A DNA stretch of 64,000 nucleotides from Symsagittifera roscoffensis (GCF_963678635.1 NC_087069.1:40228831-40292830), one strand, 5' to 3'. Positions 18,867-30,837 are shown, counted from the stretch's first letter. Notes: a model not told the origin generated them from the sequence alone. A program made the numbers and translations.

Positions 18867-19059
18867 AGCCATAAAATCTAGAAGATAAAAAACAGCTACA
18901 TAAAAACAAGTACCTGATGACAAAGATAGACAAATTAGTCTAGGAGATAAATCAAGTAATTGCAGAAAATTGGAAAAATAAGTCTATTTTACGATGCTTG
19001 ACCTTACATAGGCTAATTTACAGGTAGCGCTTGAAACAGAAATCAGTTAACAGTGCAAG

Positions 19060-19740
19060 CTTTTACTCGTTGGACGAAATCGTATAATACGCACTGGTTC
19101 AAGAACAGATTTAGGGGCTAACCATAGGGCCGGCCAAGATCCACGGGCATACGAAAGCATTGATGATATTCTCATCGTTTCCAAAAGAGCAAAAATTGGA
19201 CATTGAAAGCGCCGCTTGCAAGAAAACATCTGAAAACCTTTTTGGGGTCCCTGCATAATTACATGACTTCTTTGAAAAGATAACAGAAATCAGTGCCCCT
19301 CAAAGTCCCTTTTAAGTCAAAATAAAGACTTCACCTGGACGTAGGAATGCTAAATGGCATTTAGACAACTTAAAAGACTTGTCGAGAAGGTAATGGAACA
19401 AAAACATTTCGGTAAACCCCGGGAGACTCGAATCGTCAGCGCCGCTACCGACAATGGGCTAGGCGCATTGTTTGAACAACCTAACCAAGAGGGATGGCAA
19501 CCTATTTTGTTTGCATCTTGGTACCTAAACGCAAGTATTCGACCAATGAGCTTGAATTGATAGCCGTGGTCTGGGCGATGGAACACAATGGAAATTTTAT
19601 CTACGGCAATATTATACCGTTATTAGGATCTCAAAGCACTGCTAACATTGCTGTCAATTCATCGCGAAGGAGGGGAGAACCCTTTCAGCATTTAAACCTG
19701 CTGGTATAACCGATTTTTGCAGTACTATATTGAAGTAGAG
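19060..19740 (+). pseudogene. Unit A, Gypsy RT (C-terminal part) and RNase H remnant
   Basis: Near 19150 the frame reads IDDILIVSK, the usual (Y)xDDILI palm motif. At 19354 it reads AFRQLKRLVEK, then SAATDNGLGALFEQ, and, after a frameshift, RKYSTNELELIAVVWAMEH, the standard Gypsy RNase H order. Stops and frameshifts break it throughout. Known family features: TDAS.G-GAVL-Q and the S..E.NY---E-E-LA-V motif. Confidence 0.7.
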
Positions 19741-20569
19741 CAATGACAAGGGACCAAAACTGAATGATCGACGACCTGCTCAGATTTTCTTAAACGCACG
19801 CACTTCCCACAAGTTATTACAATGCAAAATTTAAGGTCGCCGAGTTAAAACGGTAAATCTTTCAATAAACCTGCCAAGGGAGACATTAAAAAACAGCCGT
19901 GAGGAGTACGAGTTTGTACGTTAAAATTAGAGAAAAAAAAACAAACAGTAGAGGGCGTCGAGTCTTGTAAACACGTATAAGTCGAAAAAAACACCAGCAC
20001 ATGTAAATTTGCAAATACAACCGGTTGTTTTAATCAACCGACCGAGGACATACTCTCATGCGAGTGATCATCATTCAATAGGATGAGAGAAATTTGCATA
20101 ATGCGTAATATATGCACAGATTGAAATCTAAATCCCAGACTTCAACCTCAAGGATACATATACGGTACGTTTCTTGCATGCAAAACTCCCAAAAGTATCG
20201 GCCTAAAAGGACCAAAATTTCACAACAACAACGTCGTTAAATAACTTGGAGAAATGGATAGACTCACTTACCCAAAACTACTGTAAAGTTGTGAAGAAGT
20301 TGGACCACCCGGAAACTCTCTCGCTCTCAAAGTAGTTGAAGCCGATTTGGACGAGGGCCCAATCCTCAATGTCATCCGGGCCGCCATACTAGATAAGAAC
20401 CCGAGGGCAAAAGACATAGCAACAAACCTAGGCAAAAGTACGGTCGACCTTTCCTGGTAATCGCCGTCAACGAAAATTGCCTTTAGAAGGATGGGAGTCT
20501 GGCAGCTCCCAAGACACTCTCGGCAACAATCTCCAATCAATTTTCTTACTTCCACTATGTTAGTGCAAA

Positions 20570-20960
20570 TTCTTTACCGCATCGAAGGATATCTTGAGGC
20601 CTCGCATGCGCGGTAATTTACCTAGAAGGAATGCCTAGAAGAAAGTCAAAACCAAAAATCAGATATAATCAGCCAATGGCGACTTAGGTAAATATACATG
20701 CCAAAAAAACCAAATGAAAAGACTCTAATAGACATTTGGGGACCTGTAACTTAATTGAAAGTCAAGAAAACTTGCATTAATTGCCATCGATGTTTTTTTC
20801 TGAATGGCCATCATGCTTAAAGTCCAAGGAAATATACTTCTACCAATGGTAACCCCAAAAACTCTACGTGGTCATAACGTCCGGGTTCGTCTCTAAAAAA
20901 ATTCACTTCTGTAACGCAGAAAACATAAATTATCAAATGATCAGTTCGGGAGCGCAGGAT
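20570..20960 (+). pseudogene. Unit A/B junction, integrase core remnant
   Basis: Translation of the region gives IDIWGPVT (the first integrase Asp) near 20730, then a FSEWPSCLKSKE stretch at about 20790-20830. The same segment is better kept at 24950-25320. It is interrupted by several stops. Confidence 0.6.
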
Positions 20961-21192
20961 TACTACATTTCGAAAGAAACAAAGGCTCATTGAAAAAAAA
21001 CATCATCGTATATTGGAAGGAATTAAAGACCAAAATGTCAAAACATTCGTACCAAGGGCGCTCTGAAGAATAAAATTTCTATGCATAGAAAAACAAACAT
21101 TGCGCCACTCTAAACCCATCACGGACGCGAAGTTAACAGTGCGATAAAATCTGACAAAGCGTCCATCCTTACAAAACCGAAAACAAAATTGA

Positions 21193-21534
21193 TTGGAATT
21201 CTGTTATTTAGACGAGACGAGTGGGCCGTTTTCACCGTTTTTACTTCGCGTTCACGCTGCTAGCAACACAAGTTACAGCCTTGCCTGCAGATGTAGATGG
21301 AAAAGAGAGAAATTTGAGAAAAGAAGGCGAGTCGAATTTCTGTTTATGCATTGGCGTGCAGAAAAGTTGACCATTCTGAGCGATCATACCGCGGAACTTG
21401 TAGGGGGACTAACAAGTCAAGGGGAAGAGGAAGAGTCGGAAAGTGCAGGATGTGCAACGTATGCAGAGCATGCCGAGCAGCAGCCACGATCAGAAGGTCG
21501 GATGGGTAAACCAAGAAAGCAAAGGCGAATGTGA
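21193..21534 (+). pseudogene. Unit B copy of the 113-codon ORF
   Basis: This is a near-identical copy of 17947-18288, differing at a few residues (for example S to G and D to E). Its conservation reflects recent duplication and is not by itself evidence of selection. Confidence 0.35.
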
Positions 21535-21725
21535 CTCCTCCTCAGGGTCAATTGTATATGTGCTGATGTCTATAAAACGTTGAAAAAACGTAACTGAACT
21601 GAAAATTTCAAGCGCCAGAGTACTGGCGAACTTGAAGGCAGGAGTATACAGCGGGTCGTCGTGTCAACTTTAAGCTCAACTGAAATAGAGCGCGTCAGGG
21701 TAAAGACGCATAACCGTCTCTTTGC

Positions 21726-22112
21726 TTGGAAAATGATTTTCTAGATTGCAAAAGAAAAAAAAAGAATTCACATACTCGGGAAGGCGGAAGTAATAACCGA
21801 ACTGAACGGGTTGGCCGTGCAAAAGATGATATCGCGATCGCAAGAAATTATCAGTCGATACTGGGGCACAATCTAATTGGATCCGTGGTCTTGGAACTGA
21901 TTCAGAGGAATATAGTGATGACAGTAGCAGGTACAGAAGAAAAGCCGAAGAACTGTCAAATTATTGTGTTGAAACCGAAACAAAAGAGAAGACGTAGTGT
22001 ACCATTAAACCTACAAGATAAGTTAGATGAGGAAGGTTCGCGATTAAACCAGGAGAGACCTATTGATACATTTGAGAAATATTCGCGCAAAAAGTTCAGA
22101 AACACAATTTAA
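21726..22112 (+). pseudogene. Unit B copy of the gag-like fragment (128 codons, open)
   Basis: It corresponds to 18487-18866 but lacks the in-frame stop, so the frame stays open to TAA near 22110. The product is basic (KQKRRR) with no recognised domain. Confidence 0.4.
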
Positions 22113-22289
22113 TCATTAAAATCTAAAAGATAAAAAACAGGTACATAAAAACAAGTACCTGATGACAAAGATAGACAAATTAGTCTAGGAGATAAGTCAA
22201 GTAATTGCAGAAAAATTGGAAAAAGAAGTCTATTTTACGATGCTTGACCTTACATAGGCTAATGTACAGGTAGCGCTCGAAACAGAAAC

Positions 22290-22960
22290 CAGTTAACAGT
22301 GCAAGCTTTTACTCGTTGGACGAAATCGTATGGTACGCACTGGTTCAAGAACAGCTTTTAGGGGCTAACCATAGGGCCGGCCAAGATCCACGGGCATACG
22401 AAAGCATTGATGATATTCTCATTGTTTCCAAAAGAGCAAAAATTGGACATTGACGATTTAAAAGCGCCGCTTGCAAGAAAACATCTGAAAACCTTTTTGG
22501 GGTCCCTGCATATTTACATGACATCTTTGAAAAGATAACAGAAATCAGTGCCCCTCAAAGTCCCTTTTAAGTCAAAATAAAGACTTCACCTGGACGTAGG
22601 AATGCTAAATGGCATTTAGACAACTTAAAAGACTTGTCGAGAAGGTAATGGAATAAAAACCTTTGGTAAATCCCGGGAGACTCGAATCGTCAGCGCCGCT
22701 AGCGACAATGGGCTAGGCGCATTGTTTGAACAACCTAACCAAGAGGGATGGCAACCTTTTTTGTTTGCATCTTGGTACTCAAACGCAAGTATTCGACCAA
22801 TGAGCTTGAATTGTTAGCCGTGGTCTGGGCGATGGAACACAATGGAAATTTCATCTACGGGCAATATTATACCGTTATTAGGATCTCAAAGCACTGCTAA
22901 CATTGCTGTCAATTCATCTCGAAAGAGGGGAGAACCCTTTCAGAATTTAAACCTGCTGGT
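22290..22960 (+). pseudogene. Unit B, RT and RNase H remnant, first copy
   Basis: It matches 19060-19740, with the DDILIV motif near 22415 and the RNase H stretch at 22612-22900. A stop replaces a codon in the VEKVMEQ stretch (TAA near 22651). Confidence 0.65.
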
Positions 22961-24565
22961 ATAACCGATTTTTGCAGTACTATATTGAAGTAGAGCAATG
23001 ACAAGGGACCAAAACTGAATGATCGACGACCTGCTCAGTTTTCTTAAACGCACGCACTTCCCACAAGTTCTTACAATGCAAAATTTAAGGTCGCCGAGTT
23101 GAAACGGTAAATCTTTCAATAAACCTGCCAAGGGAGACATTAAAAAACAGCCGTGAGGAGTACGAGTTTGTACGTTAAAATTAGAGAAAAAAAAACAAAC
23201 AGTAGAGGGCGTCGAGTCTTGTAAATACGTATAAGTCGAAAAAAACACCAGCACATGTAAATTTGCAAATACAACCGGTTGTTTTATTCAACCGACCGAG
23301 GACATACTTTCATGCGAGTGATCATCATTCAATAGGATGAGAGAAATTTGCATAATGCGTAATATATGCACAGATTGAAATCTAAAGTCCAGACTTCAAC
23401 CTCAAGGATACATATACGGTACGTTTCTTGCATGCAAAACTCCCAAAAGTATCGGCCTAAAGGGACCAAAATTTCACAACAACAACGTCGTTAAATAACT
23501 TGGAGAAATGGATAGGAATGCAAGAAAACATCTGAAAACCTTTTTGGGGTCCCTGCATATTTACATGACTTCTTTGAAAAGATAACAGAAATCAGTGCCC
23601 CTCTAAGTCCCTTTTAAGTCAAAATAAAGACTTCACCTGGACGTAGGAATGCTAAATGGCATTTAGACAACTTAAAAGACTTGTCGAGAAGGTAATGGAA
23701 CAAAAACATTTCGGTATACCCCGGGAGACTCGAATCGTCAGCGCCGCTAGCGCCAATGGGCTAGGCGCATTGTTTGAACAACCTAACCAAGAGGGATGGC
23801 AACCTATTTTGTTTGCATCTTGGTACCTAAACGCAAGTATTCGACCAATGAGCTTGAATTGTTAGCCGTGGTCTGGGCGATGGAACACAATGGAAATTTT
23901 ATCTACGGGCAATATTATACCGTTATTAGGATCTCAAAGCACTGCTAACATTGCTTTCAATTCATCGCGAAAGAAGGGAGAACCCTTTCAGAATTTAAAC
24001 CTGCTGGTATAACCGATTTCTGCAGTACTAAATTGAAGTAGAGCAATGACAAGGGACTAAAGCTGAATGATCGACGACCTGCTCAGATTTTCTTGAACGC
24101 ACGCACTTCCCACAAGTTCTTACAATGCAAAATTTAAGGTCGCCGAGTTAAAACGGTAAATCTTTCAATAAACCTGCCAAGGGAGACATTAAAAAACAGC
24201 CGTGAGGAGTACGAGTTTGTACGTTAAAATTAGTGAAAAAAAAACGAACGGTAGAGGGCGTCGAGTCTTGTAAATACGCATAAGTCGAAAAAAACACCAG
24301 CACATGTAAATTTGCAAGTACAACCGGTTGTTTTATTCAACCGACCGAGGACATACTCTCATGCGAGTGATCATCATTCAATAGGATGAGAGAAATTTGC
24401 ATAATGCGTAATATATGCACACATTGAAATCTAAAGTCCAGACTTCAACCTCAAGGATACATATACGGTAAGTTTCTTGCATGCAAAACTCCCAAAAGTA
24501 TCGGCCTAAAGGGACCAAAATTTCACAACAACAACGTCGTTAAATAACTTGGAGAAATGGATAAA
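22472..24565 (+). repeat. Internal tandem duplication inside unit B, two copies of about 1,047 bp
   Basis: The phrase TGCAAGAAAACATCTG begins at 22472 and again at 23519. Similarity continues through the RNase H remnant and the following spacer to the GGAGAAATGGATA phrase near 23505 and 24550. Unit A has only one copy, so the duplication arose after or during the array's formation. Confidence 0.85.
23656..24010 (+). pseudogene. Unit B, RNase H remnant, second copy
   Basis: A 69-codon open stretch reads AFRQLKRLVEK through ILFASWYLNAS, then a frameshift into STNELELLAVVWAMEH. It is the duplicated partner of 22612-22960. Confidence 0.65.
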
Positions 24566-24849
24566 CTCATTTACCCAAAACTATTGTAAAGTTGTGAAGA
24601 AGTTGGACCACCCGGAAACTCTCTCGCTCTCAAAGTAGTTGAAGCCGATTTGGACGATGGCCCAATCCTCAATGTCATCCGGGCCGCCATGCTAGATAAG
24701 AGCCCGAGGGCAGAAGACATAGCAACAAACCTGGGCAAAAGTACGGTCGACTTTTCCTGGTAATCGCTGTCAACGAAAATTGGCCTTTGAAAGGATGGGA
24801 GTCTGGCAGCTCCCAAGACACTCTCGGCAACAATCTCCAATCAATTTTC

Positions 24850-25320
24850 TTACTTCCACTATGTTAGTGCAAAGTCTTTACCGCATCGAAGGATATCTTG
24901 AGGCCTCGCATGCGCGGTAATTTACCGGCGACGGCCAGACTATGCAAGCAATGCCTAGAAGAAAGTCAAAACCTAAAATCAGATATAATCAGCCAATGGC
25001 GACTTAGGTAAATATACATGCCAAGAGAACCAAATGAAAAGATTCTAATAGACATTTGGGGACCTGTAACTTAGGTGAAAGTCAAGAAAACATGCATTAA
25101 TTGCCATCGATGTTTTTTTCTGAATGGCCATCATGCTTAAAGTCCAAGGAAATATATTTCCACCAATGGGAACCCCAAAAACTCTACATGGTCATAACGT
25201 CCGGGTTCGTCTCTAAAAGAATTCAGAACTTCTGTAACGCAGAAAAAATAAATTATCAAATTATCAGTTCGGGAGCGCAGGAATACTATAGTTCAAAAGA
25301 AACAAAGACTCATTAAAAAA
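24850..25320 (+). pseudogene. Integrase remnant at the unit B/C junction
   Basis: The translated segments show a CKQCLEESQNQK zinc-binding-like stretch near 24945, an I-IWGPVT motif near 25050, and the open 25101-25316 frame with FSEWPSCLKSKE and an IKNFCNAE-like sequence. Order and motifs fit a Gypsy integrase. It is decayed. Confidence 0.6.
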
Positions 25321-25560
25321 TTGCATCATCGTATATTGGACGGAGATTAAAGACCAAAAGCTCAAAATGTTCATACCAAGGGCGCTCTGAAGATTAAAAT
25401 TTCTATGTATAGAAAAACAAACATCGCGCCACTCTAAACCCATCAGGGCCGCGAAGTTAACACAGTGCGACAAAATCTGACAAATCGTCCATCCTTACAA
25501 AACCGAAAACGTAATTGATCGGAGTTCTATTGTTTAGACGAGACGAGTGGTCGAGACAGT

Positions 25561-26303
25561 AATCTATTCCGCGGAACACTAATATAGATACAATATGGAT
25601 AGTTTTTTGAATGCAACATTAACTTTAGATTTTTTTTCTTCAAATGACCTGCCTGAAACCCCAGCTTGACAAAAAACAAAAAAATAGTGTAATAAAATCC
25701 ATACATTTCCCATACGCTTCATATGTTTATAAACTTACTATGAAAACTCAACGACAAGTAATTTTTTCGTATTTTTGAGTTGTAAAAATAAATTTGACCA
25801 TGTATTTGAACTCTATTTGGTGAACGCAATTTTTGTTTACTATACGACCAGAAAAAAGTTTATATATAACAACAATTATTTTAAAAAAGATTTTTCTTCA
25901 AATTATCTGCCTTCAACCCCAGGATGACAAAAAGTAACCTAACAAAACCCATTCAGTTTCCAAAACGCCTCATAGGTTTGCAAATTTTAAAAGAAAACTC
26001 AACGAAAAGTACATATGCAAAAGTGACATTATAGTTATTCAAGTTTCATTCAAACTTTAAATCAGTGGTTCAGATTTCGAGGCTGACCCTATGACATAGG
26101 GGCGTAAATCAAGTTCATTAAGTTTTTGTAAAATCAGCTGTGATATCCTTGAGCAGCAAGATGTTTCATTCTACCTAAATGAGAAAGTGCGGTTTGTTTT
26201 TGTTTACCTTGGATATTATATTGGGAAGTAACATTTACACTGATCTGCTTGTTCTTACATCATTACTGGACTGCATAAACAACAAGCTCGGTGCATCAAG
26301 ACA
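25561..26303. other. Non-coding AT-rich region
   Basis: No gene is seen. It contains an imperfect direct repeat (listed separately) and runs up to the inverted-repeat end of the MITE-like element. Confidence 0.6.
25628..26013 (+). repeat. Imperfect direct repeat, two copies of about 130 bp
   Basis: Copies at about 25628-25760 and 25888-26013 share TTCTTCAAAT, CTGCC, AACCCCAG, TGACAAAAA, AAACTCAACGA and the spacing between them. The offset is about 260 bp. Confidence 0.7.
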
Positions 26304-27127
26304 CCCGGGTTAACCAAAACTTCTTATCATACCATTTCCATATAAGAAAAAGTTCTTACCATAAAATTTCATACAGTTTCCTATGTACAGAAAAATGTAT
26401 GAAATCTATATGATAAGTGTTTTTCCATAAACGAAAAAGTTGATTTTTTTGAAAATTTTTTCTGCAAAATTTTGGGTTGTGTTGGTAACCAAACACAAGT
26501 GACAAACACTTTAGTTTACTTAGAGCACCTTGTTTACTAGAGGCCTTGCATTTATAATGCATAGAAAACTACCTGAATTGTCTTGCAGCTGTCTTTCACA
26601 AATGATATAACGAAATTAAAACTTTCAATTTTTGGCACAATTTTTTTAAGGATGATTTTTTTTAAAATTTGAATATTCAGTTTATCCGACATTGATCAAG
26701 GCATAAATAAACATGCCATAGAAAACAATAGAAGCTTTCAGCGTTTTTGAAAAAAGTTTTTATGGGAAAAGGAAAAAAATTCCAACATTAATTTAAAAAA
26801 TATTTTTGGAAAAAATTTGTTTGAGTACAAACTTTGACTTGCGGTTGAAAAAATTACGAAAAAAAATTGAAAATTACTTTCAAAAAAATGCTAGTCATAC
26901 TATTTCTACTTATGCAAATTGTATGATAAGCACTTTTTTCAAAAAAAAACTCGGTTTTCTCATCACCAGATTGTTTTATTAGAATCAAACAGCCGCAGAA
27001 TTTAGTCTATATCTTTTTTCAACCATTTTTCGAAATTGAACGAAATATGTGTGACAATCATTTTTCCATACACTTGATGCATGGAATTGTATGATAAGCT
27101 TTTTTGGTGTATAGAGGTCAACCCGGG
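26304..27127. mobile_element. MITE-like non-autonomous DNA transposon with terminal inverted repeats
   Basis: The left end begins CCCGGGTTAACC and continues to CTTATCATACCATTTCCAT. The right end, read in reverse complement, begins CCCGGGTTGACC and continues to CTTATCATACAATTCCAT. The reverse complement TATGATAAG also occurs inside, near 26409 and 26929, as sub-terminal repeats. The element is about 824 bp with no coding capacity. A target-site duplication is not clear. The superfamily is not assigned. Confidence 0.7.
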
Positions 27128-28353
27128 CAGCTTAACTCTTTGAAGGTTTTTATCGTGCGTCATGCAAATTCTATATTATTTGAACGACAACAAAAGTTGA
27201 GATTCGAACAACTTTAGAACAGTTTGAACAACATCAGATGTGAAAAGTCAGACAAGCAATCGCATAATCTCTAAACAATTTTTTTCAAGCTAGAATATAG
27301 CAAGAGAAGACCCGTTAGTTAGAGAAATTCTCGAACTCCTGAGTTAACACACCTTACATAAAAGAACCGCGAAATAAAATTTTATCCCCCCCCCCTTCTC
27401 TGTTCAAACAAAAAAATCTGCTTCTTTTTGATCGCACTGAAACCTGTTAAGTCAGAGCTTGAGCAAAAAAAAACAGATTAAAAAGACGTGTCAGATTATA
27501 AAGAAGTGAAATAAATTTAAGTAAAGTTACGGCTCGTTAAATGTTTCATTTGAGAAAGGTCATTTACTTAAGAAAAACTGAGTAAAACGAATCTGTTGCA
27601 AAAAACTGAATCATATGCTGAAAAACAGCACATTTTTTTCAATAGCTCTTAAATAACCACCTCAAATCAGGATGTTTTCGCTTGTTTCTTTAAAGTGAGC
27701 TCAACGTTTTTTATTGTGGTTTGTTTCTCATCACGTTTGGTATAAACAGTACCATTTAAATGGCATTTAATTGTGTATAATTTTTACACGCGTTCTACGT
27801 TTTGTTCAACATATCACGCACAAACACCATTGTTTTGTGTACCTAAGTTTCATTGAAAGAAAAAAGAACCATATTTGCTGGAATACAATTTTCTGAAGTT
27901 CCATACCAAAATTGAGCTGAAATCTTTTGAGACGCCCTTGACTTCACGTATCTTCAGATTACATGGTTTGATTTCGGCGCAAAAGTTTTGAATGCTATCT
28001 ATATATTTAATTGAGCACTTAAAACCCTTGAACTCACTCAAACTACTAATCGAATCACTCTAATCGAGTGACAGCTAATCGAGTGCTCAGAATATTTTCG
28101 ATTTTGATGATCATCTACTTGTGGCTGAAGTATAATTGACCCTTTTCATTGCAACAAGAATTCCTCAATGAGTTTTTAACATTTTTTTGGTATTTAATAT
28201 GTTCCAATTCATCTAATATCAATTTACTTTATTGCTTGTTTTATGTCGCAATTGATATCGTAATTTGTTCCCGCAATCAGATTGATGTTCCATTATTAAG
28301 TCATTTGAAATCTTCATGTCAAAAAATCAGTAATTGTCCCTAAAACAAAAAAA
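27128..28353. other. Non-coding region upstream of the NCLX gene
   Basis: It holds a C10-11 run near 27388, a dispersed repeat (about 27530-27570, partner at 30640-30690), and a small cluster of TAATCGAGTG-like motifs at 28045-28085. A 64-codon frame (28149-28343) ends just before the NCLX start. It could be an upstream ORF but has no known domain. Confidence 0.5.
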
Positions 28354-30042
28354 ATGTTCGAAAATTCCGTTTATTTGGGTCACTTTTGGAATAAACCGAA
28401 CGATGCTTCGAATAGTAGTTACTTCTTAGGTAGTGATTTTTCTAGTATCGAACATACAGTACTGTCAATTATCTTGGACTTATTTTTAACTTTAGTAGTT
28501 ATATTTACAACTTCTGTAATAGCAGATGAGTTCTTAGTTCCAATTTTGGAAGCCCTCGCTAAACTATTCCGAATGCCAGATAATTTAGCTGGAGTGACGC
28601 TTCTAGCTTGGGGTAATGGGGCACCGGACATTTTCACCTGCAAAGCCGGGTTTATCCAAGGACCGGAGCAAGCTGGCTTAGCTGTCGGCGCTTTACTCGG
28701 AGCGGCGCTGTTCGATTTTCTCCTTGTTGTCGGCATCGTGACTTTGTCGGCTAGAGAACCCTTTCGAAACGCGTCACGACCTTTTCTACGGGACATTATT
28801 TTTTACATTATAGGCTCAACAACTGTCATTTACTTGGTGGTGTATGTAAAACAGCTGGATTTTACATTTTCATGTATAATTTTATCAGTTTATATTACCT
28901 ATATTGGTGTTGTTGTGGTAGGTCGAATCATCAGGGCTCGATTAATTTTACAAAGTCAACATTTCGATTATACTGCCAACATCGGAAATGGTAGCTTTGA
29001 GGAAAATGATAGTCTGGAAACTGATGGTTTATCAGCCGAAAATAACCCATTTTCAACGCTCGGAAGCAACTCGATATCGACAGAAAGTTCATTGTCGGAA
29101 AACATCGACAACGAGGACTACATAACGAACAATGAACAAAATAATGCTCAATGTTCGCTATTTTTTCTCGACATGAAACAAGAATTTACCCAAGCATTCA
29201 ACGATATCTTACCTTTCGATTTGTTTGATCATGAAAACAGGTTCATGTTTTTCTTTTCGATTGTCAAAGCTATTGTAGTTTGCCCTGTTAGATTATTTAT
29301 ACACGCCCCTCAATTGGACGAAAATGATGAATATGTTTGGCACAAATTAACAATAAGCGTTCAAACTTTTTTTGGATGTGTGGTCTTATCATATTTGATA
29401 CTTCAAAACAAGTTGATTAAACACCATTTTCCGGGAAATTCTGAATGTCCATTATTAGCTTACATACTTTCCGGTAGCATAATTTTATCGTTTCTTACCT
29501 ATTTATCAACAAAACGAAAGAAAGCGCCTAAATTTTATGTTGTCTATTTTTTACTAAATTTTTCAATATGTTTTCTGATATCTTCACGAATTGTTGACTT
29601 GTTAGTTGACAAACTTACTGAAATTTCGACTGATTTGAAAATCACCCCCACAATTATGGGAATGACACTTCTCGCGTGGGGGAACTGTTTGGGAGATATA
29701 GTTTCCAACGGAGCTATGGCCCGCAACGGGAAACCGCGAATCGGAGTTTCCGCCTGTTTTGCGGGACAGCTGACGAATCTCCTACTCGGCGTTACTTTCG
29801 CTGGATTTTACGCCGCGATCTCAGTTGACAATGTTTCAATCACGTTCACTCCTAACCTTGTTGATATCAGTTTGTGGCTAGCAGTTGTCGTGGTTTGTTT
29901 CGTGCATATGTTTGCGGCCGTGTTTTTAGATTTTACACATTCTAAATTCTGGTGTATTTTAATGATTGTCTGCTATTTTCTGGTCATCATACCAATTGTT
30001 TTTGTCTCAATTTTTGTTCCTGAAAAGACAATTGATGCTTAA
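28354..30042 (+). CDS. Mitochondrial-type Na+/Ca2+ (Li+) exchanger, NCLX/CCX class, single exon, 562 aa
   Basis: The frame runs from ATG 28354 to TAA 30040-30042. Known role of the family: cation/Ca2+ exchange across a membrane, with NCLX in the mitochondrial inner membrane. Evidence: two alpha repeats, the first with AGVTLLAWGNGAPDIFT (about residues 80-95) and the second with MGMTLLAWGNCLGDIVSN (about 436-453) followed by a GQLTNLLLG motif. Several hydrophobic segments flank each repeat (about residues 35-60, 105-130, 145-160, 170-190, then 330-350, 370-390, 395-415 and the C-terminal block). A long acidic, Ser-rich loop with few hydrophobic residues lies at about 205-265. Length fits NCLX (about 580 aa in human). 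No intron is seen, so it may be a retrocopy or a naturally compact gene. It is the only host-type gene in the window, and its frame is intact. Confidence 0.9.
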   Translation: MFENSVYLGHFWNKPNDASNSSYFLGSDFSSIEHTVLSIILDLFLTLVVIFTTSVIADEFLVPILEALAKLFRMPDNLAGVTLLAWGNGAPDIFTCKAGFIQGPEQAGLAVGALLGAALFDFLLVVGIVTLSAREPFRNASRPFLRDIIFYIIGSTTVIYLVVYVKQLDFTFSCIILSVYITYIGVVVVGRIIRARLILQSQHFDYTANIGNGSFEENDSLETDGLSAENNPFSTLGSNSISTESSLSENIDNEDYITNNEQNNAQCSLFFLDMKQEFTQAFNDILPFDLFDHENRFMFFFSIVKAIVVCPVRLFIHAPQLDENDEYVWHKLTISVQTFFGCVVLSYLILQNKLIKHHFPGNSECPLLAYILSGSIILSFLTYLSTKRKKAPKFYVVYFLLNFSICFLISSRIVDLLVDKLTEISTDLKITPTIMGMTLLAWGNCLGDIVSNGAMARNGKPRIGVSACFAGQLTNLLLGVTFAGFYAAISVDNVSITFTPNLVDISLWLAVVVVCFVHMFAAVFLDFTHSKFWCILMIVCYFLVIIPIVFVSIFVPEKTIDA

Positions 30043-30837
30043 ATAATTTCACATCTTGAATCTTGAATTATTTTTCATAGCATTGCTGAGTTGTAAATTT
30101 GGCTATTATTTATTCTGTAAATTTAGATGAGCTATTATTTATTCAATAATAATTTAAAAGACTGAAAACCCACTTTTGAAATCACTGCAAAGAACAAAAA
30201 GTTTTTTATTTGCAGATGTGAAACAAATATTCAAAAGTTCCTAGTGTTTTCAAATTACAACTTGAATCTAAAATTCTCAAGAAATAAGCCATAAAACCGA
30301 CTTTTGGTCTTAATATTCAAAAATGGGATCTCGGGGGAATTCTCTGGGAAAAGTTTCCTTCCGTTAAATCAATCCATTATGTTGACTTTAAATAATCTAT
30401 CTGTGTTAAGGTTCAGGCAACAAGCAGAGACCTCTTGATACTCTGTTACGATATCTATTTTTGATGAAGCACTCTACTAAAATTTCAATTTGGACTAAAA
30501 CAGCAAAAGCCAGAAAAAAATTCGCATATCTGATTTTTTTAAAACCGGAACCTCGCACATCCATTATTAACTACTAAATGGAACAGAATTTATTTTTAAA
30601 AAGTCGCAAAATGAATTGCGAAGACGTGAAATGAGTTTTATTCAAGTTACGTGTCGTTGAATGTTTCATTTGAGCAAAGGTCAATTACGCCCTTAAGTTG
30701 ACTCTAGATATTCTACCTTTGTTGAGGTTCAAGCAACAGCAATAGAAATAGAATCCATTTGATAGTATATATTGGTAACAAAGCTGCCTTAAGAAATTTT
30801 TTAGGGTCTGTCGCCAAAAATGGGTATCTCGAAACAG
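30043..30837. other. Non-coding region downstream of NCLX
   Basis: No gene. A short imperfect direct repeat containing GTTAAGGTTCAGGCAACA and GTTGAGGTTCAAGCAACA lies near 30406 and 30722. No canonical AATAAA is obvious close to the NCLX stop; AATAAT variants occur near 30147. Confidence 0.45.
30631..30690 (+). repeat. Dispersed repeat, second copy near 27530
   Basis: AGTTACG-TCGTT-AATGTTTCATTTGAG and the following AAAGGTCA-TTAC are shared between about 30645-30690 and 27530-27570. It is probably an old interspersed repeat flanking the NCLX gene on both sides. Confidence 0.55.

Larger units (their letters stand above)
17565..25560 (+). repeat. Tandem array of a decayed Gypsy-derived unit of about 3.24 kb
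   Basis: The segment beginning CATGCTTAAAGTCCAAGG recurs near 17575, 20812 and 25132. Unit A spans about 3,241 bp. Unit B is about 4,316 bp, its extra length explained by an internal duplication. Unit C is cut at about 25545. Within each unit the order is integrase end, spacer, gag-like ORFs, RT remnant, RNase H remnant, integrase start, so the array is a circularly permuted retroelement. Units are very similar, and some carry the same small ORFs intact, which argues for duplication after the element had already decayed. Confidence 0.85.

Noticed and set aside
28149..28343. First exon of the NCLX gene
   Set aside because: The frame differs from that of the exchanger, it ends before ATG 28354 and has no transmembrane or targeting pattern of the family.
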